Assembly: GCA_037783545.1 (NCBI GenBank)
Contig: JBBELK010000441.1
Coordinates: forward strand, 248,001 to 312,000
Direction: 5' to 3'
Origin: Henricia sp. BOLD:AAB3569
Taxonomy: Eukaryota > Echinodermata > Asteroidea > Spinulosida > Echinasteridae
DNA: 64,000 nt
In this document: piece after piece, positions 11,397-24,205 of the stretch
How positions within the stretch are numbered: the first letter of the stretch is position 1
Layout of the letters: each line of letters opens with the position of its first letter
The notes under the pieces: model-generated
What the model was told of the DNA's origin: nothing
The model's database searches: none
What the model saw: only the letters and a program-made list of their open reading frames with translations
Position numbers and translations under genes: made by a program

Positions 11397-11725
11397 AGGA
11401 GTGTGTCCAGATTACAATTTTTGATCCCCTACATTATTTTCCCATGGGTGTTGAGATTCTGATACCATATCATTTGTCATTTTTTTCTCATTACCATTCT
11501 AAAATCCATATATTTTCAAGGATATAGTCAAAACCTACCAATGTTTTGTAAACTAATTTATCCGGTTACATAAAGCAGCGCAGTGAATACACCAACCTTT
11601 TTGCTTCCAAGTATCCAAATTGGAGATTACAAATTTCCTGTTTTCTTCTAACGGATAGTATTTTATATGATTGTTAGGTTAGAACAAAATCCATTTTCTG
11701 GACAAAATCTGTACTTGTAGCTCCT
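11397..11725. mobile_element. TTAA-type repeat, copy 1 (AGGAG ends)
   Basis: TTAA (11393-11396) precedes AGGAGTGTGTCCAGATT, and CTCCT is followed by TTAG (11726-11729). The body aligns directly with about 23880-24205, sharing GTTGAGATT, TCTCATTACCATTCT, TATATTTTCAAGGATAT, CAAATTGGAGATT and AAATCCATTTTCTGGA. Two such conserved stretches imply a real repeat family. Confidence 0.6.
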
Positions 11726-11729
11726 TTAG

Positions 11730-12845
11730 ACAGTGAAAACGTGGAATCATAAAACACTGGCACGTAAATGTATATAAATAACAGTATTAGTACTTTGTCA
11801 CAAAATATTCCTCTTAAAATGTCGCGAGGAGTGAATCTGCGCATGCGTATTTCCTAATTAAAAACACTTATTGAATTAAATGGAAATTCATATCACTGAA
11901 ATCAATTTTCACTTACGGAAACGTGACATTGTGAACAGAACATCTTGCCAGACATAATGGTACACCACAGAAACTAAAAAAAGGACAAATTTCTCCCTTC
12001 CAAATTGCGACGCAAACCTCGGCAAAATTTATCATTTTTGTATCGAAACGCAAAGCCCCCCATGCAATGATTAATTCCTATTTGAATGTAATTTGTAATT
12101 TATATCTTCGAAAAGGATCCCTCTCTGTTGACACAAAATCCCGCTGCCCGAGCTGAAACAGAATTTATCTCTCACAGAATTAATCAAGTGTTGGTCCATT
12201 CCTTACATATCAATGCTTCGGAGGAAATGGACGTCATTATCATAATGGGTTTACAATGTCATAATAATGAATTTTCTGGATCTAACCCTAACCTACATGT
12301 ACAGTATTTCCTAAGATACATGTTAAGGCTATGCGGGAAGCCTTTGATGAATTTTTTTCCGGTCACTGTGCACGGTAAAGCTTGAGTCCCCAGCGAGCTT
12401 TGTACACAGTCTGAATTTCACACTTGCTTTAAAAGGAAAACAGCTTTGGTGATTAAGCTGGGCAGGTTAACCACGAACAAAATTAGAACTGTGAACTAAA
12501 ATCGCCAACCTTATAATAAATTTATTAAGTTTTTAAAATTAATTTTACCAGGACTAAAATTTTAATAAGGCCAGACACTAGCTATGAGCAAAAACATGTA
12601 CATGTTCATTGTAACCCCATTGTTAGTAACAATGGTGTGTGCCCAATTTCCATTGTTAGATGTTCATAGTGAGAAGACGAAAAAGCGAAAAATGTCACCC
12701 TTTGTGTGTTGCCAAGGGTACTGGGTCTACACTATAAAATCAGTGAACTATTTTCCTGATTTTTCAAATAAATTTTTTTTATTTAACAGAAAATCACTGG
12801 CCGTACCCATCATGCCTAATTGTGATGTCATGTCCTGTTTATAAT
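11730..12845. other. No gene seen
   Basis: AT-rich. Frames of 85-86 codons (12128-12385 and 12584-12844) have no recognisable domain, and neither shows a convincing start context or splice sites. Confidence 0.45.
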
Positions 12846-12847
12846 TA

Positions 12848-13111
12848 GGGAATAAAAGTGGGTTTGGCCAGTTTTAAACATACGTTTAAAACCGGCTAGG
12901 GGCCTGCAGCCGATTTCACAAAACTTTACGCAATTGCGCAAGTCCACTTACGCCATAAATTATTGCGCAAGTAATGGCGTAAGTGGACTTGAGCAATTGC
13001 GTAAAGTTTCGTGAAATCGGCTGCAGGATGAGTGCTGATGGCCTGAGATGCAGGCCCCGCCCCTATCCGGTTTTAAACGCATTAAGACTGGTCAAACCTA
13101 TATTTATTCCC
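12848..13111. mobile_element. Nested palindrome
   Basis: The inner inverted repeat at 12901-13027 has CTGCAGCCGATTTCAC on one side and GTGAAATCGGCTGCAG on the other, plus GGCGTAAGTGGACTT mirrored. Outer ends GGGAATAAAAGTGGGTTTGG and AAACCTATATTTATTCCC are also inverted. No protein. Confidence 0.7.
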
Positions 13112-13462
13112 ATTCATAAATACTTTAGTGTAAATCAGTAAAACTCACCAAAATGTGCTTGTCGTTTTGCCACATTTTGCATTGTATTTTTGTATGCGTT
13201 GCGTTGTTCGTTCAAACTGCTATATGTACATGTAGCTGTGCGTCAAATTGTTTTTGTTCAATCGCATGCGTTACGCGTCCTGTAGGCGTGTTGTACGCGC
13301 ATGCACACGACAGGGTACTTGTACATTTGACTTTCGGGCATGTGCAGATTGTGTGTGCGTGTACCGGGTACATACGCGCTGAATATACAATGTAGGCATG
13401 GGCACAAACGCGGGCCAAGCAGTAAAGTGTGTAAAATTTGGCCGGTCGGTCACTCTGTCTTT

Positions 13463-13545
13463 TTCGTCCGTTTAAAACTGGCCACATGACGTGCTCTCAA
13501 CCAATAGGGATGCGTAAACTGTCAATGGTATTTATGAATGTAATT
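13463..13545. repeat. Dispersed repeat fragment (inverted at 27448-27518)
   Basis: The reverse complement shares CATTCATAAATACC, GACAGTTTAC, GCATCC and GTGGCC.GTTTTAAA with 27448-27518. Confidence 0.55.
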
Positions 13546-14201
13546 TAATTTTTTGAATGAAATTTAATGTTTTTAATGCCGCCATCGGTATTTCCATTTT
13601 TATTACATACATATTTGAAATGGCAATTTCGTGGTCATTTTGATGGTAAAATATGTTGTTTTTGTTAGGCAGTGAATTAAACCATTGCAAGCACAATGCA
13701 CGGCAGCCATGTTGCATGGACTTTATGGTACACACGTGTCCACGTGTTCAAAATATTGGGTATACTACATGTATATACACTCTACTAGGATTCTCTCCCT
13801 GCAAAATTGTACAGGACCTACAATGTACACTTTCATTGCCAGCTTGAAAACCTCCCCAGCAGACAACTTAAACAGCTCCCTCTATTTTCCAGAGGGTGTA
13901 CAGTGAGTCATACAACATGCTGCATACCTCTTTATTGCATGTGCAGTGTATATTTGTCAGGCCATGAAAAACTCCATTAATTTTAGAAAAACTTTGCAAT
14001 ATTAATCAACGTTAACTAGGGAAATGAGAATGGGACAAAATGTACGTTCTTTTTGGAAATTCATGCATCCTTTCATGTACATGTATCTATGGCTTGTATT
14101 AGCATACAAACATGTGCAGTATGTGTCAAGAGAGGGCGCTCTTCATCAAACATGGGTGGAGATATTACAGATGATTTGAGTAAAGAGACTAACAAGTCAA
14201 A

Positions 14202-14598
14202 GTAAAGGGGGCATTTTGACAACACAGACCATATTTCCGAAGAAATAAGTTTCAGTTGTTCTAAAAAGATAACTTAGACCCAAAAAGGGTTACAAATAGT
14301 ATGACAACATGCCTTTCTAAAAACTCTGTGTACAAATTTCCAATATACGCTCGTAGTCGTAACCAGGACGAACACGTGTTACATTTTAGGATGTCCCGGT
14401 TACGAGCGCATATTGGAGATTTGTACACAGGGTTTTTAGAAAGGCATGCTGTCACACTATTTGTAACCCTTTTTGGGCTATTACCGTACATGTGTACGTT
14501 ATCTCTTCAGAACAACTGAAACTTATTTCTTTTATTTTGAGACCAGACAAAGGTATTTTCTGGAAAATATGGTCCGTGTTGCCAAAATCCCCCTTTAC
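14202..14598. mobile_element. 397-bp foldback element
   Basis: The left GTAAAGGGGGCATTTTG is mirrored by CAAAATCCCCCTTTAC. Inner arms share AAAAAGGGTTACAAATAGT and CATGCCTTTCTAAAAAC with their complements at about 14425-14480. The loop lies near 14365-14395. Frames inside are palindrome by-products. Confidence 0.75.
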
Positions 14599-15058
14599 CG
14601 TGGAAAGACTCAACTTTGATAAAACAGTGATTTTATTTCTACATGTATGGAGAATAAGTGAAACTACAGAAAGTGTGTAAAAGAAAGAAATAAATTGGCT
14701 AATCTGGGGGAAAAATTGTACATGTATGTGATGAGTGAGAACAACTTCATTTGCGTCCTGATTTGCATCTGTATAACGTGTAAATTTGTAAGTCTGTCTT
14801 GGGGAAATCTTGGGAATTTTACACATATGTTGGGATTTTCAATTGCAGTCAAACTGTTGTATGTTTGGATAATGCATGAAGTCTTTTGGGAATTAAGGTA
14901 TGCTAAATGCTTGGTGCACTGAGCTACTCTGAAAGGAGGCCAAAGGGTCAAGATGCAACTAGTGAACAGTCTGCATATTGGACATGGTTAGCTAAAACAG
15001 TGTTCCTATTTGACATTTTTGTTACACTAGTATTTGTGCAGTAGAATTACCAAATTAA

Positions 15059-15611
15059 AGGGCCCTTGAAATGCTAAATAATTTTATGCACAATTTTTTG
15101 CTGCACATGAAGGATTACTTGTTTTTTAAAGACAACACTGTTCATTTTGATGCCCCTTAAATAAAAGGTGGCGTTTCTTTACAGAAACTTACAGAAAGAG
15201 GGCGCTGTTTGGGGCATGTCACTTTAGGAACACACAGCAGAAAAGCAAGACGAAACATAAGACTTCTAACTGGAATTGTGAAAAATTGCTGCAGTTTCTA
15301 CTCCCAGTTTTGTTATGGCTTACAACAGGCAACATGTAAAACAAACTCAAACCGGCATGGATTACAAATGTTTTAGCAAGTTTGAGAAAAAAGTGGAATC
15401 TTTTGTGCACAGTTGAATATGATTTTCCTGTGTTTGCCTTTTCTGACATCACAACCTTGGTCATGAATATGCATATTTACATTAGCATAAAAGCTAAAAA
15501 CCTTTGTTTTAACCCCCAAACAAGCTCCAAATAGGACTTTTATGACTGCAACTGAGTAAAGTAGTTTCATAGCATAGATTTCATTGATAAAAATCCCTAA
15601 TCATGGGCCCT
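15059..15611. mobile_element. AGGGYCC TTAA element, copy 2 (inverted)
   Basis: TTAA at 15055-15058 and 15612-15615 brackets AGGGCCC at the left and GGGCCCT at the right. The interior is the reverse complement of 3695-4267 with moderate divergence. About 553 bp. The 81-codon minus frame (15219-15464) parallels the one in copy 1. Confidence 0.75.
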
Positions 15612-15744
15612 TTAAGCTTCATGTATATGTAGTTCTACAGTAACACAATCGAAACACTTGAAAAATTTTGCGTGTTTCATACGAATAGCGTCCGATGTAT
15701 TGATTCTCTTCCTTTCACAAACACACGATGATATCCAGATGACT

Positions 15745-15960
15745 AAATTTTTGTTGCTACATGTATGTATTGTAATGTGACCTGGTGTACGGTATGTGGC
15801 AGATGTGAAGTACAATTCCGTGTTCACCACAGGAGAGAATAGCATAAAGCAACCAGACTGCTGATTGCTGGGGAATGGTGTGCACCCCGTAGCAACAATA
15901 GCATACTGTAGCAGGTGGACCTTCCAAAGTGCACCTCCATTTGAAAGTGAATAATTGGGG
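15745..15960. repeat. Dispersed repeat, uninterrupted copy
   Basis: It aligns with the two halves at 1200-1322 and 1581-1660 and so marks the pre-insertion state of that site. Confidence 0.55.
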
Positions 15961-17172
15961 GTGCCACCCATTGTTGAAATGTTACACGCAAAAATATCAT
16001 ACAGCATCGCAAATGAAATTCATTGGTGGGTTTCCTAAATTGAAATTGAGAATTTAGCTGGTCAGTTTTGGGGATGAAATTAAAGTATCATTCTATGGAA
16101 TTTGTTTGATAAAAGTGCTGGAAAAAAAAGCTCAGAAAAGATATTATGGCAAAGTATCTTGCCCAAGGGTAAATGTAACATGGACAGCCCTGTGTATTTC
16201 ACCAAAATCTGGAATTCAGTTCGCTTCACCACTGCAAAATACTTTTTATTTTACAGGCCAATTCATTTTTGCCTACAGTATACATGTACATATGCTAGAA
16301 AACATACAATGTACGGTAGGTCCCATGGCATTTACAACTTCTACATGTACGTTCAGGCATGGGTTCAGGTACAAAATAGACTGTGTATAAAACAAAATAT
16401 GTACATAAAAGCCGTGTGCACGATTTATGAATTTGACCCTTGACATCATTTCCTGCCAAAGGCATTCCATGAACAAGAATGGTCTCGCTGCATAGCGCCC
16501 TCTTTGGTCTGTGTTGAGAAAGGCTTAAATCTATTGCACAGGTCTGAATGATGATGTACAACTCCACTGTACACATCACACCATGGAGGAAGGAACCCTC
16601 CATAACAAAATTGACTTTCAGCAGAATTAAATGTCTATTAAACGACATTTTTTGCTGTTGTGCAGGGCTTGACAAATCCACTTGTCCGACGTCCGGGACA
16701 GGATAATTTTCTCGTTGGGCAAGCCAATTCTGTTACCTACAGTACCTGAGAATTAATTGGGCCTAATCAGGCCTAATTAATTTTTTGGACAATATCTTGG
16801 CCTTTATCAGCAGGCGATTCACTGTTGGATTTGGTATATAAATAATGAAACACTTCAATTATAATGCAAGCTTCAATTATTTGCACGGACGGCCATAACG
16901 GTACGGCCTGTACCGTATTACATGCATGTACACACACTGCAAGCATGCATTATGCCTTGTGCCTGTTTAGTGGAACCCTATCAAGGATGTAGTGTTTGTA
17001 CAGGTCGTACTTCCAAACAGCTAGCGTAGTGTGTGTGCAAATTGGTCCATGTGCCGTAGTACCATCTTTAGAGCACAAGTAGTCATGTTGCGCACAACAA
17101 TAGTCTTGAAAACAAGACTAGGTGCGCGGTAGTGAGTCGGACGGGTGGGTAATATCCATTGTTCGAGAGACT
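15961..17172. other. No gene seen
   Basis: Frames of 91-128 codons overlap on both strands in 16102-16681 without known motifs or coding bias that I can judge by eye. I would not annotate any of them. Confidence 0.4.
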
Positions 17173-17176
17173 TTAA

Positions 17177-17640
17177 GCCTAGCATACATCGACATTGCAA
17201 CTGAAAGCAACTAGTGGCAACTGATGTTTCCGGCAACTGGGATGTACTTGCAACTACTAGCAACTGGAAAAATCCCAGTTGCCGCGAGTTGCTCATATTC
17301 TACTTTCTGGCAACTACATGTAGTTGTACCCAGTTGCGGTCAGTTGCGTCAATGTACGCGTACTTGCAACTAGTTGCTGTCAGTTGCTCGCGTGCATCTG
17401 ATCACGTGCGCGCACATAGACAACAACTGCAAGCAACAGTTGCCTACAGTTGCGAGGTCAATGTACTCTAGGCTTTACCGAGTTGCTGTGCGCACTCTGA
17501 AAATGCAGACATGGCTGGATGCTCCCAGTTGCCGCTAGTTGCGCAAGTGATCAGTTGCTGTCGATGTGCGCGCTACGCACACATCGACAGCAACTGATCA
17601 GTTGAGTTGATTCCAGTTGCAATGTCGATGTACGCTAGGC
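17177..17640. mobile_element. CAACTG-rich TTAA-type MITE, copy B
   Basis: The left end begins GCCTAGCATACATCGACATT and is answered at the right end by AATGTCGATGTACGCTAGGC. TTAA precedes it (17173-17176) and TTTA follows (17641-17644, one change). The body is a run of CAACTAG, CAGTTGC and GCAACTG words and contains TCGACAGCAACTGATCAGTTG twice inverted (about 17540-17605). This copy gives the intact version of the interrupted element at 2161-2868. Confidence 0.8.
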
Positions 17641-18148
17641 TTTACACGAATGATTGTTTCTCGAAGTAACCTTCTTACATCTGGACCAGCCCTTTGAACC
17701 TGGGACAAGTTGAAAGGTGACAGTCCCTTGTCCTGGGCAAGTGACTCATAAAATCATTTGTCAAGCCCTGTTCTGTGATACAATACACTGTACATGTACC
17801 TTTTGAAGGAAAGTATTCTAGTATTTAAGCTACTGTATACTGCGGTAGTCTACAAATATACACAGGGACACAGACGCACACTGTTTGTTTTATTGGTTTG
17901 GAATTACAAGCTTGTGTTGTGATTGTGATTATAACAGGTACTGGTATGCAATTCTAGAATAAAAATGAAATGAAATGAAAACAATCCTATTGATCATGAG
18001 TCAGCCACGTCCATAAATGTTTATCGTTGTTATTTTTGTGATAATTGCAGGTAGTAATTTCCACTTGTCTCAAAGTATTTAATTTATTACAAAAAGTGGC
18101 TCACTCTTGTGTGCCTATGGGAAATTCCACATGTAGACATGGTTAGAT

Positions 18149-18745
18149 GGGTCATTCCATGAAGTTGAGGAACAAAGTGTGACATTTCTTCATTTCCACA
18201 AAAATGGTCAATAAGAGAGCAATGAATCACCATTTATATAACGATGCTGCATGATGTGTGGTACACTGTTTGGGGGTAATTTGGGAGTCTTCAGCGTTGA
18301 CAAAGTGCTACCATTTTGAATTATTTAACAAAGTTGTGGTTGTGGATGTAACTTGGAAACCAATACAGTTCAACTGCTTTTCACTCCAACTACAATTTGT
18401 TTCATGTTGAATTTGAAATAAACACAGTTCTCAAACTAAACAATCCTTTTTAATTTGAATTTGGAGGATTCTAGATAATATTTCTGTGCGATTCAAGAAA
18501 ATCTGCTAAAAACCACTAAATGTCTCACCTACATTTAAACAAAATTCTATTTAGTTGACATATAAATTTAAATCTATGAGGATTTTGTTACAAGTAATGA
18601 ATGTTTTGAATTTCTCTCATCCAACAGCTTGAATTTCTGAATAGTATTGATTCATAAGGTTATCAAGGGCAAACAAAAAAGTAAAAATGGTTGTGGATGT
18701 ACATGTAACACGGAAACCGTGTTCCTCAACTTTATGGAATGACCC
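18149..18745. mobile_element. 597-bp element with GGGTCATTCC ends
   Basis: The left GGGTCATTCCATGAAGTTGA is mirrored by CAACTTTATGGAATGACCC at the right. The interior is AT-rich. GGAATGACCC-type ends recur at about 19935-19950 and 47715-47730, suggesting more members. No transposase. Confidence 0.7.
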
Positions 18746-20160
18746 AGTAACGTTACATATTTTCTATTCTTTGTTATATCAACACACAAGCCTGTCGGTT
18801 CTCCATTTTGGTACCATCAATGCATCTCACCAACATCTACTGGACAGTAATAACTAAAATCATTTAGCCCCATTTTGTGAATTGTAATAAAGATTAAGCA
18901 CCTTAAGCACTGCCAAACATTTGCTCGCTTCAGAGGCAAAATTTGCTATTAAAGTTGGAACACGTTTTCTGCTACAGTAAGCACACGTTTTCTGCTAGCA
19001 CTGAAGCATCGCCATGAAATTGGCCCCAGTTCATAGAATTGCCCTTTTCACAATCACCTGCTTTCCAGGGCTTGAAATTAACAGAAGCCACGGAGGCTAT
19101 TGCCCCTGCTCTTGGCCTTGGTGCCCTTTTGCAATCCTCCTAAAGACTCTTTCATTTTCCAATGGAAGTGCCCCTTTTAAACTCCAAAAGACATAAATAC
19201 ATGTAGCAGTGCCCTTTTAGTGACGAATTTTAAGCCCTGCTTTCTATATTTATATTTTCTTGAAACACCAAAATAGTGCATGTACTGTTTATGTACAGTT
19301 CTGGTATGTAAAACATCTACATGTTAATTGTTACAAGGTGCCAGACAGCAAGAGAACAAAAAAAAATACTGACTACCATCCCACTGTAATATTTTCCGCT
19401 ATAAAAATTAGAGCAACATTTTTGACCCTGAATAAATTTTTTTCTTGGCTTTATTTCAGATGAATACACCTGTGGAACATCAATAATCCTCTTGCCAAAA
19501 TTGAAGATCATTGAGTCGTGAAATATCACTTACAGATGTGAAGTAATGTACATACGTACATGTACCTGGGTGTTTTCACATTAACCGACGTTACAATTGC
19601 ACACTCTTTGCCTTCTTAATTCTAGTATAATATACCGGTACCATGTTAATGCATAAAAATAATTTTTAAATTTGGATTCCTTATGCAATTCCCTTTCCAA
19701 AAAAAAAACAAATTTCAGCCATTTTGATCCAGGGGTTACTGATTTATGGTCGTTTGAAAGTTGACGGTCGAGTAATTTTGACCGAAATCATCGAAAAAGC
19801 ATGCGCCGTATCGCGAAAACCGTGAGTCGGATGAATTTTTAATTTTGAAATTTGAGCTTGTTGAGCCAAAGTTAGCCTATAAACCAAATTTGAGCAAATT
19901 TGAAGAGGGTAGGGTTAAATCCATTGGGTGATTTGACATGGAATGACCCTATAGCTACCATTAAGAAATAAAGAATGATTGGGGTATCTTCTCAGTATGG
20001 CAGGCCTCAAAATTCATTTTCTAAAGGGCACGGCAATTTTCTCTTAGTAAAGGGCACCTGAAGGAGGAAGTGGAAAATTTGTGTTAGAACTTTTTAAGGG
20101 CAACACGGCAAAAGCATAGGGCACCAATGGCAATTTGCTGTGGGTTATTTCTAGGCCTGG
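18746..20160. other. No gene seen
   Basis: A stretch near 19700-19950 ending in GGAATGACCC may be a fragment of the GGGTCATTCC family. Frames are at most 70 codons. Confidence 0.4.
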
Positions 20161-20384
20161 TGCCTGGTATGGTTTTAAGAGGGGGCGTTGGGCGGAGGGG
20201 GGAGGGGGGGCAGGGCATTGGAGAAGAGAGCAGGGGTGTTGGTAAAAGGGGACAAAATTTTATTTGGCCAAATTAAAGACAGATTGTCATGATTGGAAAA
20301 CCTTTTTTAAAAATCAGGAATAACAGCATTACATACCGTAACTACGTAAAGAATAATGTTGATAAACTGCCTTGTAGAAATTTC

Positions 20385-20775
20385 AGCTACCGGGTACATT
20401 TTACTGCTGTCCGCATTTGGACTTTTTCGACACAGGGAAATTTTACCGTGCTGTGTCCCTTCGCAGTATGACCTTCACGGCCCGGACATACGCTTCCAGA
20501 GCCTTTTTACCGACTTGATGTGTCCGCATTGGAATTATCGTCTCGGGAAACGTTCCCTGGTCAATTTTCCTGTGCAGCAGTTGTCAAGGAATAGTAACCA
20601 CTAGACTCGGAGGGGGCGGGGAGGGGGGGGAGGGGGCGGGGAGGGGGGGGAGGGGGGGGGTTGGGGGGGGGGGGGGGGGGGAGCGGGGGGGGGGGGTGGG
20701 GGGGGAGGGGGTGGTGGTTACTGAGAGGAAAGATTCCTAGGCTGTCCGCACTGGATTAAAAATGGGAAAGTACAC
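20385..20775. repeat. TGTCCGCATTGG repeat, copy 1, with G-rich interior
   Basis: Segments near 20408-20600 and 20740-20760 share TGTCCGCATTGGA, ACGGCCCGGACATACGCTTC (or complement) and GTTACTGAGAGGAAA words with 26351-26751 and 29370-29715. Between them lies a G-rich tract (20603-20717). Confidence 0.5.
20603..20717 (+). repeat. G-rich tract
   Basis: About 115 bp composed almost wholly of G with scattered A, C and T. Likely a quadruplex-forming and assembly-unfriendly stretch. Confidence 0.85.
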
Positions 20776-21423
20776 ATTGTCTTGGTACATGTACATGTAA
20801 GTTTATCCAAAAATAGTCAAAAGAGAGAGAGAGAGAGAGACAGGGTCTTGAAAAATACTACCGGTACGCTCTGTAGAACCGTGAAAATTGACAATTTGGG
20901 ACGTCCCCTTAGGCCGGCATGCCAGTAGAATTATGGAAAACAAATAACTGAATTGTGGATTGGTTAAAAATAAAAATAGCGGATGACAAATTATACAAGG
21001 TACATGTAATGCAAAGTGCTCGGTACCGTAGAAGCACACTGAAAATACATGGAAGTAGATACCGTACAGGTACGTCGTGTAAATTCTTGTACATTTATAG
21101 GAAAAACAAATGAACCAGCATGTATGTATATTGCTTGACTTGGCCTACATGTAAGTGCAGCCACTGTAAGTAATAGCAGGTTTTTTACAGCCTACTCTAG
21201 TGTGATTTGTTTGGAGCTTTCGCCTTACTCACTGGCTATGAATTTATCTGCAATCATGTGGGCTAACACAATCAGGTTAATAGCGTATTCACGACCTTAC
21301 AGTCATGCTGCTGCTTAAATCACTAAGCGAATTGGCACATTGATTTAGGACTAGTCGGAATACGTTTAACTCCTGTATTAAGTTGCATGCTAGTGCTGTA
21401 CCGGTATGTACAGTATATGTTTT

Positions 21424-21575
21424 AGGGATGGGACGGTTAACCGTTTAACCGAGAAAAATAATGAAAAATCGGTTTTGCTGAACGTTTAAACGAAACCCAA
21501 TTTTAAAGAATTTATAATTGTTTTCAGAGGGTTACATATTTGTAATGACTTCATGAACAATGCTGTAGGACTCAA
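21424..21575. repeat. GGTTAACCG dispersed repeat, copy 2
   Basis: Inverted relative to 6085-6258 (see that entry). It begins GGGATGGGACGGTTAACCG. Confidence 0.65.
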
Positions 21576-21579
21576 GTAT

Positions 21580-22030
21580 TTTCAAGGACTCGGCCAGTCA
21601 GGACTCGGACTCGGACGGTAAGGACTCGGAGATTTGGGCCGAGTCCATCCAAGTCCAGTGAAAAAAATAAATATACAATATTTTACAAAAAATACATTAT
21701 ACACGCGCCAAAATATGTCTATTTTGAGGCCTAAAGTATTTTGAACATGTGAAATAAAATTCGGAGAATGTAAAATAAATCATTTCTACCGTTTAAAATA
21801 ATTTTGATTACTCGAAATGTATCACACCTCGCAAAGAAACATTTTTCTCGGCCTGAAAGCAAACTTACGAGCTGCCAAAGAACATAGGTACGATCATTGA
21901 CACTTGCACTCGAAATTGAAATAAGGACTCGGGACTCGGACTCGGCCTGCTGAGGACTCGGATGTTTACTGGACTCGGACTCAAGGACTCGGACTCCAAG
22001 GACTCGGACTCGGAGAGTGGGGACTCGACT
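21580..22030. repeat. GGACTCGG-rich low-complexity repeat
   Basis: GGACTCGGACTCGG words recur many times on both sides of an AT-rich core. The segment GGACTCGGAGATTTGGGCCG is the reverse complement of intronic sequence at about 58102-58140 and 61770-61805, so this is a dispersed family rather than a local artefact. Confidence 0.65.
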
Positions 22031-22035
22031 ACTAA

Positions 22036-22485
22036 CAAATTTCAACTCGAAACTCAAATTTCAACTCGAAACTCAAATTTCAACTCGAAACTGGAACATT
22101 TCAACTCGAAACTGGAACATTTCAACTAGAAACTAGAACATTTCAACTAGAAACTAGAACATTTCAACTAGAAACTAGAACATTTCAACTCGAAACTAGA
22201 ACATTTCAACTCGAAACTAGAACATTTCAACTCGAAACTAGAACATTTCAACTCCAAACTAGAACACTTCAACTCCAAACTCGAACATTTCAACTCCAAA
22301 CTCGAACATTTCAACTCCAAACTCGAACATTTCAACTCCAAACTCGAACATTTCAACTCCAAACTCGAACATTTCAACTCCAAACTCGAACATTTCAACT
22401 CCAAACTCGAACATTTCAACTCCAAACTTAAACATTTCAACTCAAACATTTCAACTCAAAACTCAAAAATTTCAACTCAAAATTC
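22036..22485. repeat. 21-bp minisatellite, about 20 units
   Basis: The unit is ACATTTCAACTCCAAACTCG plus A. Variants change in order along the array: CAAATTTCAACTCGAAACT at the left, then units with ACTAGA, then CCAAACTCGA at the right. Because 21 is divisible by three, a minus-strand frame (22168-22449) reads a seven-residue repeat SSLELKC, but it has no start context and no non-repeat sequence. Confidence 0.9.
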
Positions 22486-22489
22486 GATG

Positions 22490-23165
22490 AAAACAAACAC
22501 ACCACATACCGGTAGGTGCCTCCAGCAATACTGTACATGTACTTGTATTTAAAAATGTAAAAAGTCGAATTTAGATTATAAATCAGAAACTCAAATTCCT
22601 TTCAAAATATTGTAACATTGAAATTTGCACATGTTTCATGTTAAACTCAAACCTAAAACTCAAAGTATTAACTTAATCCCCAAATAGAATTACACTAAAT
22701 ATTTGCTCCATTAGACCGTCAGAAATATTTCTGTCACATGCTTGGATAAGTTGCACACATACAGTTTTTGTATTTTTAGGAATCTCTGCATTAGTCTGGG
22801 AGCACGTACATTCAGACAAAAACATTTGATAGGCACGACCACATGTGTTAAGCTTGAGGGTATTTCTTTCACCTGACCCCAACCAAAATGTGTGGAATTT
22901 GTTTTGGTAATAAATATCCTCATACGCGCCACCATTACGGTGTATGGTTGCTTTGGGTTGGTCAGTGAATTCGATCTACAGGTCTCCTGGGCTAATTTGA
23001 TTTCAGGTTCGGAACCTCATTGAATTTCAAATATCACATAGTCAGACGTCATTAAAAATGCAACAAATGAATTATTAATTGTATCTTGGCTATATGTACA
23101 GTACATGTATGTAGAGCTGTGGTATGCAGACATGAATGGACCTATTGCTACCAGTTATGTACATG
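22490..23165. other. No gene seen
   Basis: AT-rich. Frames of 69-74 codons on the minus strand have no domains. Confidence 0.4.
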
Positions 23166-23171
23166 TGTATA

Positions 23172-23358
23172 CAGGGGCGGATCCAGGAATTTTTTCAGGA
23201 GGGGGTTTTGCCACCAGGGAGGGGTTTTGCCCGTCAGATTTTTTATGTCGGCTTGTTTCGGACAGGCGGACAAAAAAAAATGCATTACATTATATTTTTT
23301 GGTGTCGAAGCAGGGAGGGGTTTTGACCCCCAAAACTCCCCCTCTGGATCCGCGCCTG
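23172..23358. mobile_element. GGATCC-ended MITE with 5-bp target duplication
   Basis: The left CAGGGGCGGATCCAGGA mirrors the right TCTGGATCCGCGCCTG. GTATA flanks both sides (23167-23171 and 23359-23363). A related but much longer element lies at 45723-47006. Confidence 0.65.
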
Positions 23359-23879
23359 GTATAGTAATGTCCCTTAACATGGCGCACTTCAACAACTCAC
23401 TGGAAATTCATTCACATTGCAGCACAATCCATGCAGAATAATATTTCTTCCAGAAAAACAGTCATTCTCTTATTTTTGGCCAAGTTCAAATGATACAAAT
23501 AATGGAAAAACTTCAACCGATGCCGCAAAAGTTTACTCACGAAAAATTGTTTGAGTGTTCCCTAACGTGGTGCACTCGACACTGATTGGCTGAAATGTTT
23601 AGAACCATGCTACGGTGGCCTGTGACGATTATATGCATGCACAGATCTGCGCAGATCTAAGGTGAATTTGTTCACTTCGTGCAGATCCTGATCGATATCT
23701 GTGATTTGTGGAGTCCAACGCTAGATTCGAAATGGCGACGTAAACATCGCGAAGATTTTTGCGTGAGTAAACCGTGTCATTTCAATTTTTACGAGTCATC
23801 ACACGATACAAACAAATTTAGGCTGCTTGTTTATTTATTATGAATGTCGTGGGTGAAATTTGAAAAATCTCAACACCCA

Positions 23880-24205
23880 TTTTTACCAAGTGTGTTGAGA
23901 TTTTGATACCGTATTGTTTGTCATATTTTTCTCATTACCATTCTGGAATTTCAAGTTCTCAATCCGTATATTTTCAAGGATATCGTCAAGAAACTACCGA
24001 TGTTTTGTACAAAAATCAATTCCGTTCCATTTATAAGCAGTGCATTGATTACACTAAATTATTTACAGCCACATCCAAATTGGAGATTGCAAATTTCCTG
24101 TTTTCTTCCCATGGATAATATTTTGGGGAGGTATTTTGTATTGGTATTGTTAGGTTAGATCGAAATCCATTTTCTGGAGAAAAATCTGAACAAGTTCCTT
24201 TAGCA
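23880..24205. repeat. AGGAG-ended repeat, copy 2
   Basis: Direct-orientation homologue of 11397-11725, ending TTCCTTTAG like the other copy's CTCCTTTAG. Confidence 0.55.

Noticed and set aside
14452-14826. 124-codon minus frame
   Set aside because: Starts in unique AT-rich DNA and runs into the foldback at 14202-14598. No domain or splice support.
22168-22449. 93-codon heptad-repeat protein
   Set aside because: A minisatellite whose 21-bp period keeps a frame open; no unique sequence or start context.
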